In this document: positions 11,776 through 23,885 of the stretch, piece after piece
Position numbering within the stretch: the stretch's first letter is position 1
Layout of the letters: the number at the start of each line of letters is the position of its first letter
From: Eukaryota sp. TZLM1-RC
Taxonomy: Eukaryota > Metamonada: BaSk clade
Direction of reading: 5' to 3'
Assembly (NCBI GenBank): GCA_040285825.1
Contig: JAUPSS010000004.1
Span: 2,708,550 to 2,772,549 of the forward strand
Length of the DNA stretch: 64,000 bases
Notes under the pieces: generated by a model
What the model saw: only the letters and a program-made list of their open reading frames with translations
The model's database searches: none
Told to the model about the DNA's origin: nothing
Made by a program: the position numbers and the translations under genes

Positions 11776-12860
11776 TTGTATAATTAGAAATTATAGTTTT
11801 GTTTAATTTTGTTATTTGAAACGACATCGAAAGCTGGCGGCAAATTGTTGAATAGGAAGTTATGGAACTTTGAGTTATTTGATATTTCACTGGTTTGTTA
11901 GCACAAGCTAAACGTTACCTTCTCATTCTGGAAGTACATCACGTCATCCATAGTTTATGTTGTATTGGTGTTTGATTTTCTCTGATTTCCTTCATTCCGT
12001 ACATACACTTTTTGTTTTATTGTTTATATTCAGATCACGAAAAGCAACAAGTTTCTGAATAAAAAGTAAGAGAACAAATTCTAGCAATGAAAAAGATCCT
12101 ACAGTTTTTGTTTTTGTTTTCAGTGGTTCAAAACTGATAATGAATAAGGAGAGACATCTGTACTTTGCAATAAATCAATATTGTATTATGATATAGCAAT
12201 GTATTTTGATTGAATTCCAAATTTATGATTCCTGATTGTAGATATGTACTGATTGTGACTGATTCTTGACCAATCTGGATTCAAATATGTGTGCAAATTG
12301 CAACCAGAAATTATTTTACAACCTGTCTTTTATATAATAAATGATTAAAATTGATCAAAATAACAACATTATTTCCATTGCTTAACCAAATTGAAAAAGT
12401 CAATTACAAAAGAGCTGTTCTTCACCATCTTTTGCAAAAGTGGATAAAAATTAGCCAAATTGTTTTACTAAAGGTTGCAAAATGTCACAAAACTATCACC
12501 CAGTTTATTTCAATAATTATATGATTGCCAACCACCTGCGAACATTTAATAGCTAAAAAGTCAAAAACAACCCATTACGATGAATCAACTAACAGAATCA
12601 TCTCTTGGTATTTTCTTATTTTTCGCATTGACCCACTGAACCAATTTCATCCTCCTTGGCAAAAAACCGTTATTTCAGACAAATTGAAATTAATATTGAA
12701 TATTCAAAAAACAATGTTAAGCATCAAACAAATTGTTGAATTTGTTTTTGCTTGAAAAAGCTTCAGTATTTTATGTTTTCATATTGCTTGTTTTTCATTA
12801 TTAATATTAATTTTGAGAATTTTTTGGTTCCATTTGTCCTCCTTTTTAACAAAATTTCGT

Positions 12861-15536
12861 AAATAATTCCGAAGATTTGACTGATGTAGCACCGAGAAAA
12901 CAGTCATCTGAGAAATTAAGTAAAATTTTTGAAGACCAATGCTTTGACAACAAATAATCTAGGGCTTTGTCAGCTTTAGATCCCGGAGTTAAAGCGCCCA
13001 ACAATCAAAAATACTATGGATAAACTAAAAATACTTCATCCTTTGGAAGACCCCATAATGGATCAAAAATTTTACGCAACTTACTGGGAAAATTATCCAT
13101 TGATGCCATCAGAAGTATTTTCGGTGATCAAAAAGAGACCACGCGGTAAGTCTGCCGGACTTTCTGGTATTACTATTGATCATGTAAAAGCCGCAATTAT
13201 TTCTTCAGAGAATATTTTTTTAACAACAATATTTTTTTATTCATTCAACAACGAATATGAAAACTTCAGAAGTTTGTCTTCTTTTATTAACCAAATTTTT
13301 CAACAGAGTATTGTCTGGTCAACTCAAATACCAGAAGAATTAAGAAGTTCTCGTTTGACTGCACTTGTCAAAAATTCAAAAATAAATGTTCGTCCTATTG
13401 CAGTCTCTTAGAGCTTACACTATATTTTTTCTGCGTGTTGCTTAAGCAGGTTCAATGAGAAAGCAAAAAAAATTTTATTACCCTTTCAATATGGAATTAA
13501 TACCATTGATGGAGTTTCTTCAGCGATATTTGCTACAGATGTTAATATTTCGCCAAAATGAATCCAATACTTGTATGTCATTGGATTTTAGTAATGCATT
13601 CAATTCACTCAGTCGTCGCAGTATCCATGGTGCATTATTGCAATATATGCCGGAATTACTGCCGCATTTTCAATCAACATATAGCACAAATTCTAATCTA
13701 CATTTTGATAATTCCATTTTGAGTTCATCAAGTGGTGTAAAGCAAGGAGATCCGTTAGGACCTCTTTTGTTTTGTTTGGCCATTCATCCTATTTTATTGC
13801 AAATTCAAGACATGTTCGCTTCGCTGAAAATGATTGCATATATGCATGATGTTTTTCTTACTGGTGATTTAAATATTGCGAAACAAGCAACTGTATGTTT
13901 TAAAGAATTATTTACCAAAATTGGTCTCTGACTTAATTTACTGAAATATGTTTTGTTTTCGAATTCTCAGTTTCCACAATAGTTGATGGTATTGAAATTC
14001 AGGCCAAATTATATTCAATTGATGATATTCGTCAATTGGGTTCGTTTTTAGGAAATATTGATGATATTACCAACAAATTGTTTGAAAAGTTGAACTCAAT
14101 TTCTGACAAAATTGACCGAATGATGAATTTAGATATACAAAAACACATCAAATTTACCATTATAAGACTGTGTTTTAGTTCCAACTTCAATCATATATTT
14201 CGATATACAAAACCTCTTGTCACTAGGCCTTTGGCTCAGAAGTTTAATGAATTACGTGCAAAAGTTCTGTCACAATTACTGGGATGTAAAATGTTCCAAA
14301 TTCCAGATCATGCTTACCTCAGTCCAGATTATGGCGGTTTAGGGTGGACTAAGGCTTCTATTCTTACCTCGTGTGCTTTTGTTGGTGGATGCAGAAATGC
14401 AATCGTTGAGTTTTCCGAAAGATTTGCAGATTGGGAAGATTTATTGATAACAACGCAAAGTTCCATTGTTTTTGCATTAAATGAAGAAACTTCAAAAATT
14501 GATGTAGAAAAGTGGGGTCGATGCTTTCCCCAATCATATAATGGCAATATTCCAGAAAAGAATGTTTTAAATTTGAAGTACACTCTTCGAACATTACAGA
14601 AATGATTGACTGGAATGTATGAAAATGATCTTTATAATAATATATGCAGCTCGGCTGTTTTAAATCAAGATATCCAGTCATTGTTATTGGAAAAATGTGT
14701 TTGTGAAAATCAGTCATCAGATTCTTCACTTTTTGTAACCATAGTACCACGAAGATTTGGATTGTGTGCCACTAGTGAAGCATTTGTAACACAAATGAGA
14801 TTACATTTGAATATCCCCGTTCATCAATTATTATCGAAAGAAAAATGCATTTGTTTGAATTCATCTCAACTCACTTTGCGCCATGCTCTGAATTGTTCTA
14901 AATTAATAACTTATCGTTTTTCATTACATGATGCTGTTAGAGACACTTTTTTTAATATGTCACAAACTGCAAGAATATCGTGTATCAAAGAGCCTCTGCT
15001 GAAGGAAACACTGTCTCTGAATAATTTTGGTTCTGATGATAGAGGTGATGTATACTGTGATTGGATTGATAATTCTGAAGCTATTGTTGATGTTGTCTCA
15101 TGTAATGTTTCAAATGATACTTTGGTTCACGGAACAAAACTTAATCCTGTGGCTGCTCTGGATTTTAAAGCAAAAGAGAAACATAGAAAACATGATAAAG
15201 ATATTGAAGAGGCTAATGTCAATAGAAAAAAACAGCTGGTTTTTATTGTTTTCCCATTTTCGATGAATTGAAGATTATCAGATGAAGTAGAAACTTTTTT
15301 TGAATGACTTCCAAATAATGGTTCAAGAAAAAAAATGAAAAGATTTGATTTTTTTATGGCGTTCACGGATTCAATTTGCCATTATTAATAGATTACCTCG
15401 GTTTTTCAATCGAATAAGAGAAGCTTTAGCTAGACAGCAAGCAGATCAAGATTTTGTAGAGGAAATCTTGGTTCAATGATAGTCGTCCCATTAGTAATGA
15501 GTTAACTTAAATAAGTGTGCAAATTCAATAAATACA
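12861..15536 (+). mobile_element. LINE A copy 5: long but dead copy
   Basis: Same architecture as the copy at 5221 but without the 616-base deletion. Open pieces: 13016-13411 (RT entry region to 'RPIAVS'), 13455-13931 (RT motifs A to C), 14036-14605 (thumb and linker), 14606-15271 (CCHC finger and restriction-like endonuclease with 'RGDVYCDWID'). Motif C is again YMHD. CGA-to-TGA stops recur at about 13929 and 14603. The 3' UTR ends with 'caaattcaataaatac'. Confidence 0.87.
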
Positions 15537-16873
15537 TTTTACCCAAATAAAGTTCTGTTCAGCATTTTACCAATCGTTGATTAATTTCAGTAAATGCTAT
15601 CCAATGTTGAAGCAAGTAGCAAATATGGATGATTTCTCAATTACTGGTTCTATCAATGTTCGTAAGAACAACTGATCTTGATACTTCATGTGACTTTTCC
15701 TATCCTTTCATCTATTATTTGATAATTGTATTTTATTTTTAATTCTCATTTAATTATTTGAGACTGAATTGTTTGCATCATCGATTGATGTCCATCCCCA
15801 TTTGATTCTAAGACATGTTTTTCATCATCAAATTTTGGTTGTATTAATTTCACTTAATCTGTGCATTCTTTGTCATCCCGCTTTTGTTTTACAAAAACCT
15901 TATTCACTTTTTATCACCACTTCTCGAATATATAAAGTGATGACATGGCAATAACCGTGACGTTGATTTACTGAGTTTTGCAAATAAAAATAATTCAAGA
16001 GATGTAGAAACTACTCTTGATTGGTTGCCTTCTGACATTTAAAGTAAATGGCGCTTCCGTTGTTGTACACAAAAAACTATCCAGAACGGAGAAAAATAAG
16101 GGTATTGTGTTTGAAATTGCAAGAAATGTCAACAATATATTTTTGAAATATGGATTTTAATTTTTGTATCAGCTCAGGCAGAATGATATTCCTGCTTTCG
16201 CAAATTTTCCGCTAGTTGTTGAAAACAGTTTACATTATTTGTTGTGGAGAATGTGTAATGATTAGGTGAAATTTCTTACAACTTATTCTTATAAAAGATG
16301 TATTTTGTGTCTTAAATGTCATTCTACATTTGTTTTACTAACATTTCTCAGTTACTTTAGAAACATTTTAAGTGACTACGTGTATACAGTATAATAAATC
16401 AAATTTCATATTAAAAAAGCTCTACACTGTAAGTACACCTTTGTTTTCATTTCATTTCGAGATTGATTAATTTGCATGTCCTTTTTTCGTATTGTCATGG
16501 TTCCTTTTGCACTATTTCTGATACACTTTATGTCTTGGAGCCTTATTTTATTGTGTCCGAATATGGTTGGACAACCAATGAGAAAAGCAATTATTTATCA
16601 GGCACAAACAGTGAAGATTTTATCCCCTTTGTATAAAATGGTAATTCATTGTCTGGTTGCTTCTTTGAAAAGATGCTTCATTTCATACAATGGTGAATGA
16701 TTTCTAAAAGTTGGCGTAGTTTTTCTAAAATTCGACACAAATTAATCTCCATAGTTATTGAATTTTATTCTCAAATTGGACACAAACTGGTGAGTAAGAC
16801 TGAGCTCTTGATATTTGTTAATAATCACCTCACTGTATCTGTATCCTATTTGTATTTAAATGATTTAACTTAA

Positions 16874-17601
16874 ATGATCATTAATCAATTATCATCAAAA
16901 GAAAATTGTATTTGTTCGAGTTCACCACAACTCACTTTGTGTCATGCTCTGAATTGTTCGAAATTGATAAGTTATCGTTGTTTATTAATTGAAGCTGTTA
17001 GAGACACTGTTTTCAATATGGTACAAACTGCAAGAATATCGTTTATCAAAGAGCCTCTGCTGAAGGAAACACTCTCATAGAATAATTCTGGCTCTGATAA
17101 TAGAGGTGATGTATGTTGTGATGGGATTGAGAACTCTGAAGCTGTTGTTGACCTGGTCTTCTGTAATGTTGAAAACGACACTTTGTTTCACAGAAGAAAA
17201 CTTAATCCTGTAAGTTCTCTAGAATTTAAAGCTAAAGAACAACGTAGAAAATATGACAAAGATATCGGAAAAGCTAATGCTGGTAGAAATACCCAACTAG
17301 TTTTATGGCTTTTCCATTTTCGATAAATGGAAGACTATCAGCAGAAGCAAAAACCTTTTTGAATGACTTTTAAAAAATGGTTCAAGAAAAAACAAAAGAT
17401 TTGATATTTTTTTATGAAGCTCTCAGATTCATTTTGCAATTATTAATAGATTACCTTGGTTTTTCAATCAAATAAGAGAAGTTTTTCCTGGACAGCAAGC
17501 AGTTCAAGATTATGTAAAGCAAATGTTGGTTCAATGATATTCGTCCCATCAGTTATGAATTATTTAAATTAGGTGTGCATTTTCAATAAATAAATGGTTA
17601 T
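16874..17601 (+). mobile_element. LINE A copy 6: old diverged 3' fragment
   Basis: Tandem duplicate of the fragment at 8610, with the same diverged CCHC segment and the same early TAG after 'EPLLKETLS'. Carried passively with the array unit. Confidence 0.8.
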
Positions 17602-18008
17602 CGTTTCAAGCTTTCAGCAAATTAATTTTGTTATTGTTCGAGATTAACGGTAGTTTTTAGAAAAATAATTTTCGTAAACCATAATTTTTTATGAGAAACT
17701 GAAGTGAACAATAAAAAGTAACATTGAAAAAGTTCAACTATCGTCACTCTTTCAGTCAGGGGCAACATCTTTGCAAACTGAAGAACCATGAACAGACCTC
17801 TTTTGCATAGTATTAGGATGATGTTGTCAGAAGGTAATGGGAGGGTTGTATAAATTTGTTGTATCGGATTTACTCACTTCAATTTAACTGCAATAGAGTT
17901 GTGTACTTAAAGATTGAAAGTAACAGTAAAGAGAAAGGACATTAGTAAAGAAAAGAACTCCTTGCATAATTTTGTCAAATATTGTTAAATTATGAAGCTT
18001 CAAATGTG

Positions 18009-18126
18009 GCGGCTGTGGTCTAGTGGGAAGACAGGATGCTTTAACTTTCATTTACAATGATTAATTTCGGAAGTCAGTTCCACCCCAATTAAACATCAAC
18101 ACCCGGGTTCGATTCCCGGCGGCCGC
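18009..18126 (+). tRNA. tRNA-like gene, second array copy
   Basis: Duplicate of the gene at 9745, with the same acceptor, T arm and A and B boxes, and a T6 terminator at 18127-18132. It has a C-to-G change in the D loop (GTGGGAAG) and two changes inside the presumed intron. Retention of both acceptor strands suggests recent duplication; no covarying changes separate the copies. Confidence 0.62.
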
Positions 18127-18413
18127 TTTTTTCGATTCAGAACTGCAATGCAAAGAACACATCAATCAATGGCATGACAAGTGTGTGTTCAACAAACGTC
18201 AGTATGTTTCAGACTAAATAGTCAGAATACACCAAATGAATGTTCCTGACAGAAACCAAATATTGACTCCATTCATTCCAAATTAAGAGCCCAAAGCTGG
18301 AGTATAAATGGCATCAAAGGAGATCAGTAGAATAAATGTGTATGAAATTGGTTTCAGAAATGCATTTTGAGTGAAATCAAGATCCTATTCACATACCAAA
18401 TTCCGTTGGACAG

Positions 18414-18664
18414 AAGGAAGTGAGGTCATGGAAATTTAATCACAAGTTTCCTTTTTGTTCCTTTTGCTCTCCCCGATTTTTGGCCAGACTGGTTTAAATT
18501 TTTTCAATAATTTTGATATTCTTTGCCGTTGAAATGGTGAGAAATTTGCGGATAATTTATGGACGAATTGTGTCATTTTTGCTTTGTACAGAAGTGTTCC
18601 CAGGTGATTAAATTTAATTATGTCCAAGCTTCGCAAGGATTCTTCAAGAGTTGATGCAGAGAAT
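18414..18664 (+). mobile_element. LINE B-like C-terminal remnant, second array copy
   Basis: Same content as 10150-10400 ('FGQTGLNFFNNF' in the plus strand), duplicated with the array unit. Confidence 0.5.
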
Positions 18665-18712
18665 TCTGTTTCTTTTGTAATTTAATTTGTTTTGTTTTGT
18701 TTAGTAATTACG

Positions 18713-20039
18713 TAGTCACTAGACCTTTGGCTCAGAAGTTTAATGAGTTACGTGCAAAAGTTCTGTCTCAATTACTGGGATGTAAAATGTTTCAAATTCC
18801 AGATCATGCTTACCTTAGTCCACATTATGGCGGTTTAGGGTGGACGAAGGCTTCTATTCTTATCTCGTGTGCTTTTGTTGGTTGATGTAGAAATGCAATC
18901 TTTGAGTTTTCCGAAAGATTTGCAGATTGGGAAGATTTATTGATGACAACGCAAAGTTCCACTGTTTTTGCATTAAATGAAGAAATTTCAAAAATTGATG
19001 TAGAAAAATAGGGTCGATGTTTTCCCCAATCATTCAATGGCAATATTCCAGAAAAAAATGTTTTAAATTTGAAGTACACTCTTCGAACATTACAGAAACG
19101 ATTGACTGGAATGTATGAAAATGATCTTTATAATAATATATGCAGGTCGGCTGTTTTAAATCAAGATCTTCACTCATTGTTATTGGAAAAGGGTGTTTGT
19201 GAAAACAAGTCGTCAGATTCTTCGCTTTTTGTAACCATTGTACCACGAAGATTTGGATTGTGTGCCACTAATGAAGCATTTGTAACAAAAATGAGATTAT
19301 ATTTGAACATCCCCATTAACCAATTATTATCAAAAGAAAAATGTATTTGTTCGAATTCACCTCAACTCATTTTGCGCCATGCTCTGAATTGCTCTAAATT
19401 GATAACTTGTCGTTCTTCATTACATGATGCTGTTAGAGACACTGTTTTCAATATGGCACAAACTGCAAGGATATCGTGTATCAAAGAGCCCCTGCTGAAG
19501 GAAACATTTCTCTGAATAATTTTGGTTCTGATGATAGAGGTGATATATACTGTGTTTTGATTGATAATTCTGAAGCTATTGTTGACTTTGTCTCATGTAA
19601 TGTTGCAAATAATACTTTGGTTCACAGAAGAAAACTTAATCCTGTGGCTGCTCTGGACTTTAAAGCAAAAGAGAAACATAGAAAATATGATAAAGATATT
19701 GAAGAGGCAAATGTCGATGGAAAATACACAGCTGGTTTTTATTGCTTTCCCATTTTCGATAAACGGAAGATTATCAAATGAAGCAGAAACTTTTTTGGTT
19801 GACTTCCAAATAATGTTTCAAGAAAAAACAATGAAAAGATTTGATATTTTTTTATGGCGTTCACGGATTCAATTTGCCATTATTAATAGATTACCGCGGT
19901 TATTCAATCGAATAAGAGAAGCTCTAGCTAGACAGCAAGCAGATCAAGATTTTGTAGAGGAAATCTTTGTTCAATGATAGTCGTCCCATTAGTATTGAGT
20001 CAATTTAATTAAGTGTGCAAATTCAATAAATATATTATT
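18713..20039 (+). mobile_element. LINE A copy 7: 5'-truncated, spans the unit 2/3 junction
   Basis: Counterpart of the copy at 10449. It has an additional TAG where the sister has TGG ('EK*GRCFP', about 19010), the shared TGA at about 18883 and the shared two-base lesion giving 'LLKETFL'. Ends with the family 3' UTR at about 20039. Confidence 0.85.
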
Positions 20040-23000
20040 TTGTATAATTAGAAATTATAGTTTTGTTTAATTTTGTTATTTGAAACGACATCGAAAGCTG
20101 GCGGCAAATTGTTGAATAGGAAGTTATGGAACTTTGAGTTATTTGATATTTCACTGGTTTGTTAGCACAAGCTAAACGTTACCTTCTCATTCTGGAAGTA
20201 CATCACGTCATCCATAGTTTATGTTGTATTGGTGTTTGATTTTCTCTGATTTCCTTCATTCCGTACATACACTTTTTGTTTTATTGTTTATATTCAGATC
20301 ACGAAAAGCAACAAGTTTCTGAATAAAAAGTAAGAGAACAAATTCTAGCAATGAAAAAGATCCTACAGTTTTTGTTTTTGTTTTCAGTGGTTCAAAACTG
20401 ATAATGAATAAGGAGAGACATCTGTACTTTGCAATAAATCAATATTGTATTATGATATAGTAATGTATTTTGATTGAATTCCAAATTTATGATTCCTGAT
20501 TGTAGATATGTACTGATTGTGACTGATTCTTGACCAATCTGGATTCAAATATGTGTGCAAATTGCAACCAGAAATTATTTTACAACCTGTCTTTTATATA
20601 ATAAATGATTAAAATTGATCAAAATAACAACATTATTTCCATTGCTTAACCAAATTGAAAAAGTCAATTACAAAAGAGCTGTTCTTCACCATCTTTTGCA
20701 AAAGTGGATAAAAATTAGCCAAATTGTTTTACTAAAGGTTGCAAAATGTCACAAAACTATCACCCAGTTTATTTCAATAATTATATGATTGCCAACCACC
20801 TGCGAACATTTAATAGCTAAAAGTCAAAAACAACCCATTACGATGAATCAACTAACAGAATCATCTCTTGGTATTTTCTTATTTTTCGCATTGACCCACT
20901 GAACCAATTTCATCCTCCTTGGCAAAAAACCGTTATTTCAGACAAATTGAAATTAATATTGAATATTCAAAAAACAATGTTAAGCATCAAACAAATTGTT
21001 GAATTTGTTCTTGCTTGAAAAAGCTTCAGTATTTTATGTTTTCATATTGCTTGTTTTTCATTATTAATATTAATTTTGAGAATTTTTTGGTTCCATTTGT
21101 CCTCCTTTTTAACAAAATTTCGTAAATAATTCCGAAGATTTGACTGATATAGCACCGAGAAAACAGTCATCTGAGAAATTAAGTAAAATTTTTGAAGACC
21201 AATGCTTTGACAACAAATAATCTAGGGCTTTGTCAGCTTTAGATCCCGGAGTTAAAGCGCCCAACAATCAAAATACTATGGATAAACTAAAAATACTTCA
21301 TCCTTTGGAAGACCCCATAATGGATCAAAAATTTTACGCAACTTACTGGGAAAATTATCCATTGATGCCATCAGAAGTATTTTCGGTGATCAAAAAGAGA
21401 CCACGCGGTAAGTCTGCCGGACTTTCTGGTATTACTATTGATCATGTAAAAGCCGCAATTATTTCTTCAGAGAATATTTTTTTAACAACAATATTTTTTT
21501 ATTCATTCAACAACGAATATGAAAACTTCAGAAGTTTGTCTTCTTTTATTAACCAAATTTTTCAACAGAGTATTGTCTGGTCAACTCAAATACCAGAAGA
21601 ATTAAGAAGTTCTCGTTTGACTGCACTTGTCAAAAATTCAAAAATAAATGTTCGTCCTATTGCAGTCTCTTAGAGCTTACACTATATTTTTTCTGCGTGT
21701 TGCTTAAGCAGGTTCAATGAGAAAGCAAAAAAAATTTTATTACCCTTTCAATATGGAATTAATACCATTGATGGAGTTTCTTCAGCGATATTTGCTACAG
21801 ATGTTGATATTTCGCCAAAATGAATCCAATACTTGTATGTCATTGGATTTTAGTAATGCATTCAATTCACTCAGTCGTCGCAGTATCCATGGTGCATTAT
21901 TGCAATATATGCCGGAATTACTGCCGCATTTTCAATCAACATATATCACAAATTCTAATCTACATTTTGATAATTCCATTTTGAGTTCATCAAGTGGTGT
22001 AAAGCAAGGAGATCCGTTAGGACCTCTTTTGTTTTGTTTGGCCATTCATCCTATTTTATTGCAAATTCAAGACATGTTCGCTTCGCTGAAAATGATTGCA
22101 TATATGCATGATGTTTTTCTTACTGGTGATTTAAATATTGCGAAACAAGCAACTGTATGTTTTAAAGAATTATTTACCAAAATTGGTCTCTGACTTAATT
22201 TACTGAAATATGTTTTGTTTTCGAATTCTCAGTTTCCACAATAGTTGATGGTATTGAAATTCAGGCCAAATAATATTCAATTGATGATATTCGTCAATTG
22301 GGTTCGTTTTTGGGAAATAATGATGATATTACCAACAAATTGTTTGAAAAGTTGAACTCAATTTCTGACACAATTGACCGAATGATGAATTTAGATATAC
22401 AAAAACACATCAAATTTGCCATTATAAGACTGTGTTTTAGTTCCAACTTCAATCATATATTTCGATATACAAAACCTCTTGTCACTAGGCCTTTGGCTCA
22501 GAAGTTTAATGAATTACGTGCAAAAGTTCTGTCACAATTACTGGGATGTAAAATGTTCCAAATTCCAGATCATGCTTACATCAGTCCAGATCATGGCGGT
22601 TTAGGGTGGTCTAAGGCTTCTATTCTTACCTCGTGTGCTTTTGTTGGTGGATGCAGAAATGCAATCGTTGAGTTTTCCGAAAGATTTGCAGATTGGGAAG
22701 ATTTATTGATAACAACGCAAAGTTCCATTGTTTTTGCATTAAATGAAGAAACTTCAACAATTGATGTAGAAAAGTGGGGTCGATGCTTTCCCCAATCATA
22801 TAATGGCAATATTCCAGAAAAGAATGTTTTAAATTTGAAGTACACTCTTCGAACATTACAGAAATGATTGACTGGAATGTATGAAAATGATCTTTATAAT
22901 AAAATATGCAGCTCGGCTGTTTTAAATCAAGATATTCAGTCATTGTTATTGGAAAAATGTGTTTGTGAAAATCAGTCATCAGATTCTTCACTTTTTGTAA

Positions 23001-23790
23001 CCATAGTACCACGAAGATTTGGATTGTGTGCCACTAATGAAGCATTTGTAACACAAATGAGATTACATTTGAATATCCCCGTTCATCAATTATTATCAAA
23101 AGAAAAATGTATTTGTTCGAATTCACCTCAACTCACTGTGCGCCATGCTCTGAATTGTTCTAAATTGATAACTTATCGTTCTTCATTACATGATGCTGTT
23201 AGAGACACTTTTTTTTAATATGTCACAAACTGCAAGAATATCGTGTATCAAAGAGCCTCTGCTGAAGGAAACACTGTCTCTGAATAATTTTGGTTCTGAT
23301 GATAGAGGTGATGTATACTGTGATTGGATTGATAAGTCTGAAGCTATTGTTGACTTTGTCTCATGTAATGTTTCAATTGATACTTTGGTTCACAGAAGAA
23401 AACTTAATCCTGTGGCTGCTCTGGATTTTAAAGCAAAAGAAAAACATAGAAAATATGATAAAGAAATTGAAGATGCAAATATCGATAGAAAAACACAGCT
23501 GGTTTTTATTGCTTTTCCATTTTCGATAAATGGAAGATTATCAGTTGAAGCAGAAACTTTTTTGGATGACTTCCAAAAAATGGTGAAAGAAAAAACAATG
23601 AAAAGATTTGATATTTTTTTATGGCGTTCACGGATTCAATTTGCCATTATTAATAGATTACCGCGGTTTTTCAATCGAATTAGAGAAGCTTTAGCTAGAC
23701 AGCAAGCAAATCAAGATTTTGTAGAGGAAATCTTGGTTCAATGATAGTCGTCCCATTAGTTATGAGTTAATTTAATTAAGTGTGCATGTT
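19094..23790 (+). repeat. Tandem array unit 3 (partial, about 4.7 kb)
   Basis: Holds the first 4.7 kb of the unit and ends with the 3' end of a LINE A at about 23790, just before the BEACH gene. The last about 570 bases (from 23190) match the isolated LINE copies at 30.6 and 60.7 kb ('KEIEDANIDR') better than the corresponding part of unit 2, so the end of this unit looks recombined or gene-converted. Confidence 0.8.
21123..23790 (+). mobile_element. LINE A copy 8: last array copy, bordering the BEACH gene
   Basis: Open pieces at 21230-21673, 21717-22193, 22298-22867, 22868-23218 and 23190-23744 cover RT entry, RT motifs A-C (YMHD at motif C), linker, CCHC finger and endonuclease through 'EEILVQ'. 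A T-run slip at about 23215 separates the last two frames. The 3' end is 'gtgtgcatgttcaataaatatttt', closest to the 60.5 kb LINE copy ('ttgaacatgcat' on the other strand). Confidence 0.87.
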
Positions 23791-23885
23791 CAATAAATAT
23801 TTTAATGATTGTTGCAATTATTAAATGATGATGAAATAGGCAATCCTGTTTCCAAGGTGACCACTCCTATTGAACATCCTTTTCC

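Larger units (their letters stand above)
10830..19093 (+). repeat. Tandem array unit 2 (about 8.26 kb)
   Basis: Complete unit. Order: LINE A 3' part, spacer, LINE A with RT core (12861-15536), spacer, old LINE A fragment (16874-17601), tRNA-like gene (18009-18126), 120-bp repeat, LINE B tail and start of the next LINE A. The offset to unit 3 is 8262-8264 for every landmark I compared (for example tRNA 9745 to 18009 and the LINE 3' end at 11721 to 19985). Confidence 0.85.

Noticed and set aside
3190-23790. Possible CRISPR-like or satellite regularity
   Set aside because: The repeat period is 8.26 kb and the content is LINE and tRNA; there is no short repeat-spacer pattern.
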